DNA of 6,622 bases. It comes from CAZAMT01 sp964486145 (GTDB lineage: Bacteria; Bacteroidota; Bacteroidia; Bacteroidales; JAAAOM01). The stretch lies in NCBI GenBank assembly GCA_964486145.1, contig CAZAMT010000235.1, positions 1-6,622 on the forward strand, written 5' to 3'. A model generated the notes under the pieces. The model was given only the letters and a program-made list of their open reading frames with translations. It did no database searches and was not told the DNA's origin. Positions 6,258 through 6,622 of the stretch are shown here, in pieces (the stretch's first letter is position 1; every line of letters begins with the position of its first letter). The position numbers and the translations under genes are program-made.

Positions 6258-6281
6258 GGTCCGGAAAAACCGGACCGGTTT
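6258..6281. repeat. Overlapping inverted repeats around three CCGG units
   Basis: GGTCCGG (6258-6264) and CCGGACC (6270-6276) form a perfect 7-bp stem with an AAAAA loop. The right arm is shared with a second symmetry, AAACCGG (6267-6273) and CCGGTTT (6275-6281), around one A. The two cannot be used at the same time. CCGG occurs three times in 18 bp. A regulatory hairpin, an operator or a weak terminator are all possible. Confidence 0.5.
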
Positions 6282-6292
6282 ATTTTATGATC

Positions 6293-6316
6293 AAGCCGCA
6301 AGGGCTTTTACTTTTT
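6293..6316 (+). terminator. Weak terminator-like hairpin
   Basis: AAGCC (6293-6297) and GGCTT (6303-6307) pair around a 5-nt loop, and T-rich sequence follows (6306-6316, interrupted by A and C). This has the form of a weak intrinsic terminator on the plus strand. No plus-strand gene is seen upstream, so it either ends an unrecognised RNA or is part of a repeat. Confidence 0.3.
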
Positions 6317-6361
6317 ATATTTACTTTGTTTCCTTCAATACGCAGGACAGGCCATGAGAAT

Positions 6362-6442
6362 GCTAAGTTCTTCAGAAAAAAAGTAAACAACTTAGCTTCA
6401 GCAAAGCTCATTCGCACCTATAAATATAGACAAAGAGCGAAT
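6362..6442. repeat. Cluster of stem-forming inverted repeats
   Basis: Three successive perfect inverted repeats are seen: GCTAAGTT (6362-6369) with AACTTAGC (6389-6396), 19-nt loop; AGCTT (6394-6398) with AAGCT (6404-6408), 5-nt loop; and ATTCGC (6410-6415) with GCGAAT (6437-6442), which encloses a further small stem CTATA/TATAG (6418-6429). The 9-mer AGCAAAGCT occurs at 6400-6408 and again at 6457-6465. This could be a structured RNA on either strand or a dispersed intergenic repeat. Confidence 0.4.
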
Positions 6443-6495
6443 AAAAACCCAAATTGAGCAAAGCTTGCATATAAATGTGAATTTATGGCATATTA

Positions 6496-6585
6496 TTAGG
6501 GTAATAACTCTGTGCAGCGCAGGGCCGGCGCAAGCTGTTCGGGCCGACACACCAGGCATCCGTATGTATAATGAACATTATTCAT
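6496..6585 (-). CDS. Doubtful 29-residue ORF over a GC-rich block
   Basis: The minus strand reads an ATG-started 29-residue frame that begins MNNVHYTYGCLVC and ends RCTELLP, with Cys at 10, 13 and 24 (one CxxC pair). The same frame is open for 11 more codons upstream to a stop near the window end. It covers the GC-rich block at 6511-6560. No ribosome-binding site, promoter or recognised family supports it. It is most likely fortuitous, or part of a non-coding repeat, but it is recorded because the base composition here is so unlike the surroundings. Confidence 0.12.
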   Translation of the reverse strand: MNNVHYTYGCLVCRPEQLAPALRCTELLP

Positions 6586-6622
6586 GACAAAAGATGCAGG
6601 TTTTTTGAATGACCATCCTTAG

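Larger units (their letters stand above)
6151..6622. other. 472-bp non-coding region rich in inverted repeats
   Basis: No convincing gene is found on either strand. The first part is the upstream region of the DUF3108 gene; I see no exact TAnnTTTG for it, only a TATAAT-like stretch on the minus strand near 6192-6198. From about 6258 onward there is a series of stem-forming repeats (6258-6281, 6293-6307, 6362-6396, 6394-6408, 6410-6442), then a GC-rich block (6511-6560) and a small A/T inverted repeat at 6571-6585 (ATGAA and TTCAT, 5-nt spacer). Plus-strand frames in this stretch are short and look non-biological. Confidence 0.6.

Noticed and set aside
5977..6357. Plus-strand frame of 126 codons
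   Set aside because: Its first half is antisense to the DUF3108 coding region and its second half runs through the intergenic stem-loops. It has no start signals or recognisable domain.
6254..6457. Plus-strand 67-codon frame at the right end
   Set aside because: It begins inside the CCGG hairpin, runs through the whole stem-loop cluster and is rich in Lys/Arg and Asn of the kind produced by translating AT-rich non-coding DNA.
6511..6560. Possible tRNA, tmRNA or riboswitch in the GC-rich block
   Set aside because: No T-loop GTTCRA-type motif with matching acceptor arms, no CCA-end context and no riboswitch core I recognise; symmetry within the block is limited to 4-bp arms.
1..6622. CRISPR array, mobile element, phage, toxin-antitoxin or defence system
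   Set aside because: No regularly spaced direct repeats, transposase or integrase motifs, or recognised defence domains were found. The CPBP protein belongs to a family sometimes labelled Abi, but nothing here supports an abortive-infection role.

Overview
The window looks like chromosomal DNA from a member of the Bacteroidota. The reasons are the gene families and their Bacteroidota-like sequence signatures, AT-rich leaders without recognisable Shine-Dalgarno sequences, and two exact matches to the Bacteroidota -7 promoter element TAnnTTTG placed upstream of genes. A run of exactly 100 Ns (5090-5189) shows that this is a scaffolded draft or metagenome assembly. Species cannot be read from the window.

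Layout. Left, minus strand: a CPBP-family (CAAX-like) intramembrane protease (14-952), whose stop overlaps a possible ATG of a further gene cut off by the window edge. A 335-bp divergent intergenic region (953-1287) holds three perfect inverted repeats and a candidate promoter. Next, plus strand and probably one operon: a dCMP deaminase (1288-1758) and, 42 bp later, an S41 carboxyl-terminal processing protease (1801-3417). Convergent to these is an SMP-30/gluconolactonase-type lipoprotein (3514-4473, minus). A 143-bp divergent promoter region separates it from a secreted outer-membrane beta-barrel gene (4617-5297, plus) that is interrupted by the assembly gap. A strong intrinsic terminator (5320-5357) closes that gene and overlaps the stop codon of the convergent DUF3108 periplasmic protein gene (5356-6150, minus). 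The last 472 bp (6151-6622) have no convincing gene but are rich in inverted repeats and include a short, strikingly GC-rich block.

How they fit together. The proteins are mostly envelope-associated (membrane protease, signal-anchored periplasmic protease, lipoprotein lactonase, beta-barrel, periplasmic DUF3108) plus one nucleotide-metabolism enzyme. No pathway links them all, and the window reads mostly as ordinary core genome. I see no CRISPR array, transposase, integrase, phage gene, toxin-antitoxin pair or defence system. The most unexplained sequence is the non-coding right end (about 6258-6600), which could be a structured RNA or a dispersed intergenic repeat; this cannot be settled from the window alone.
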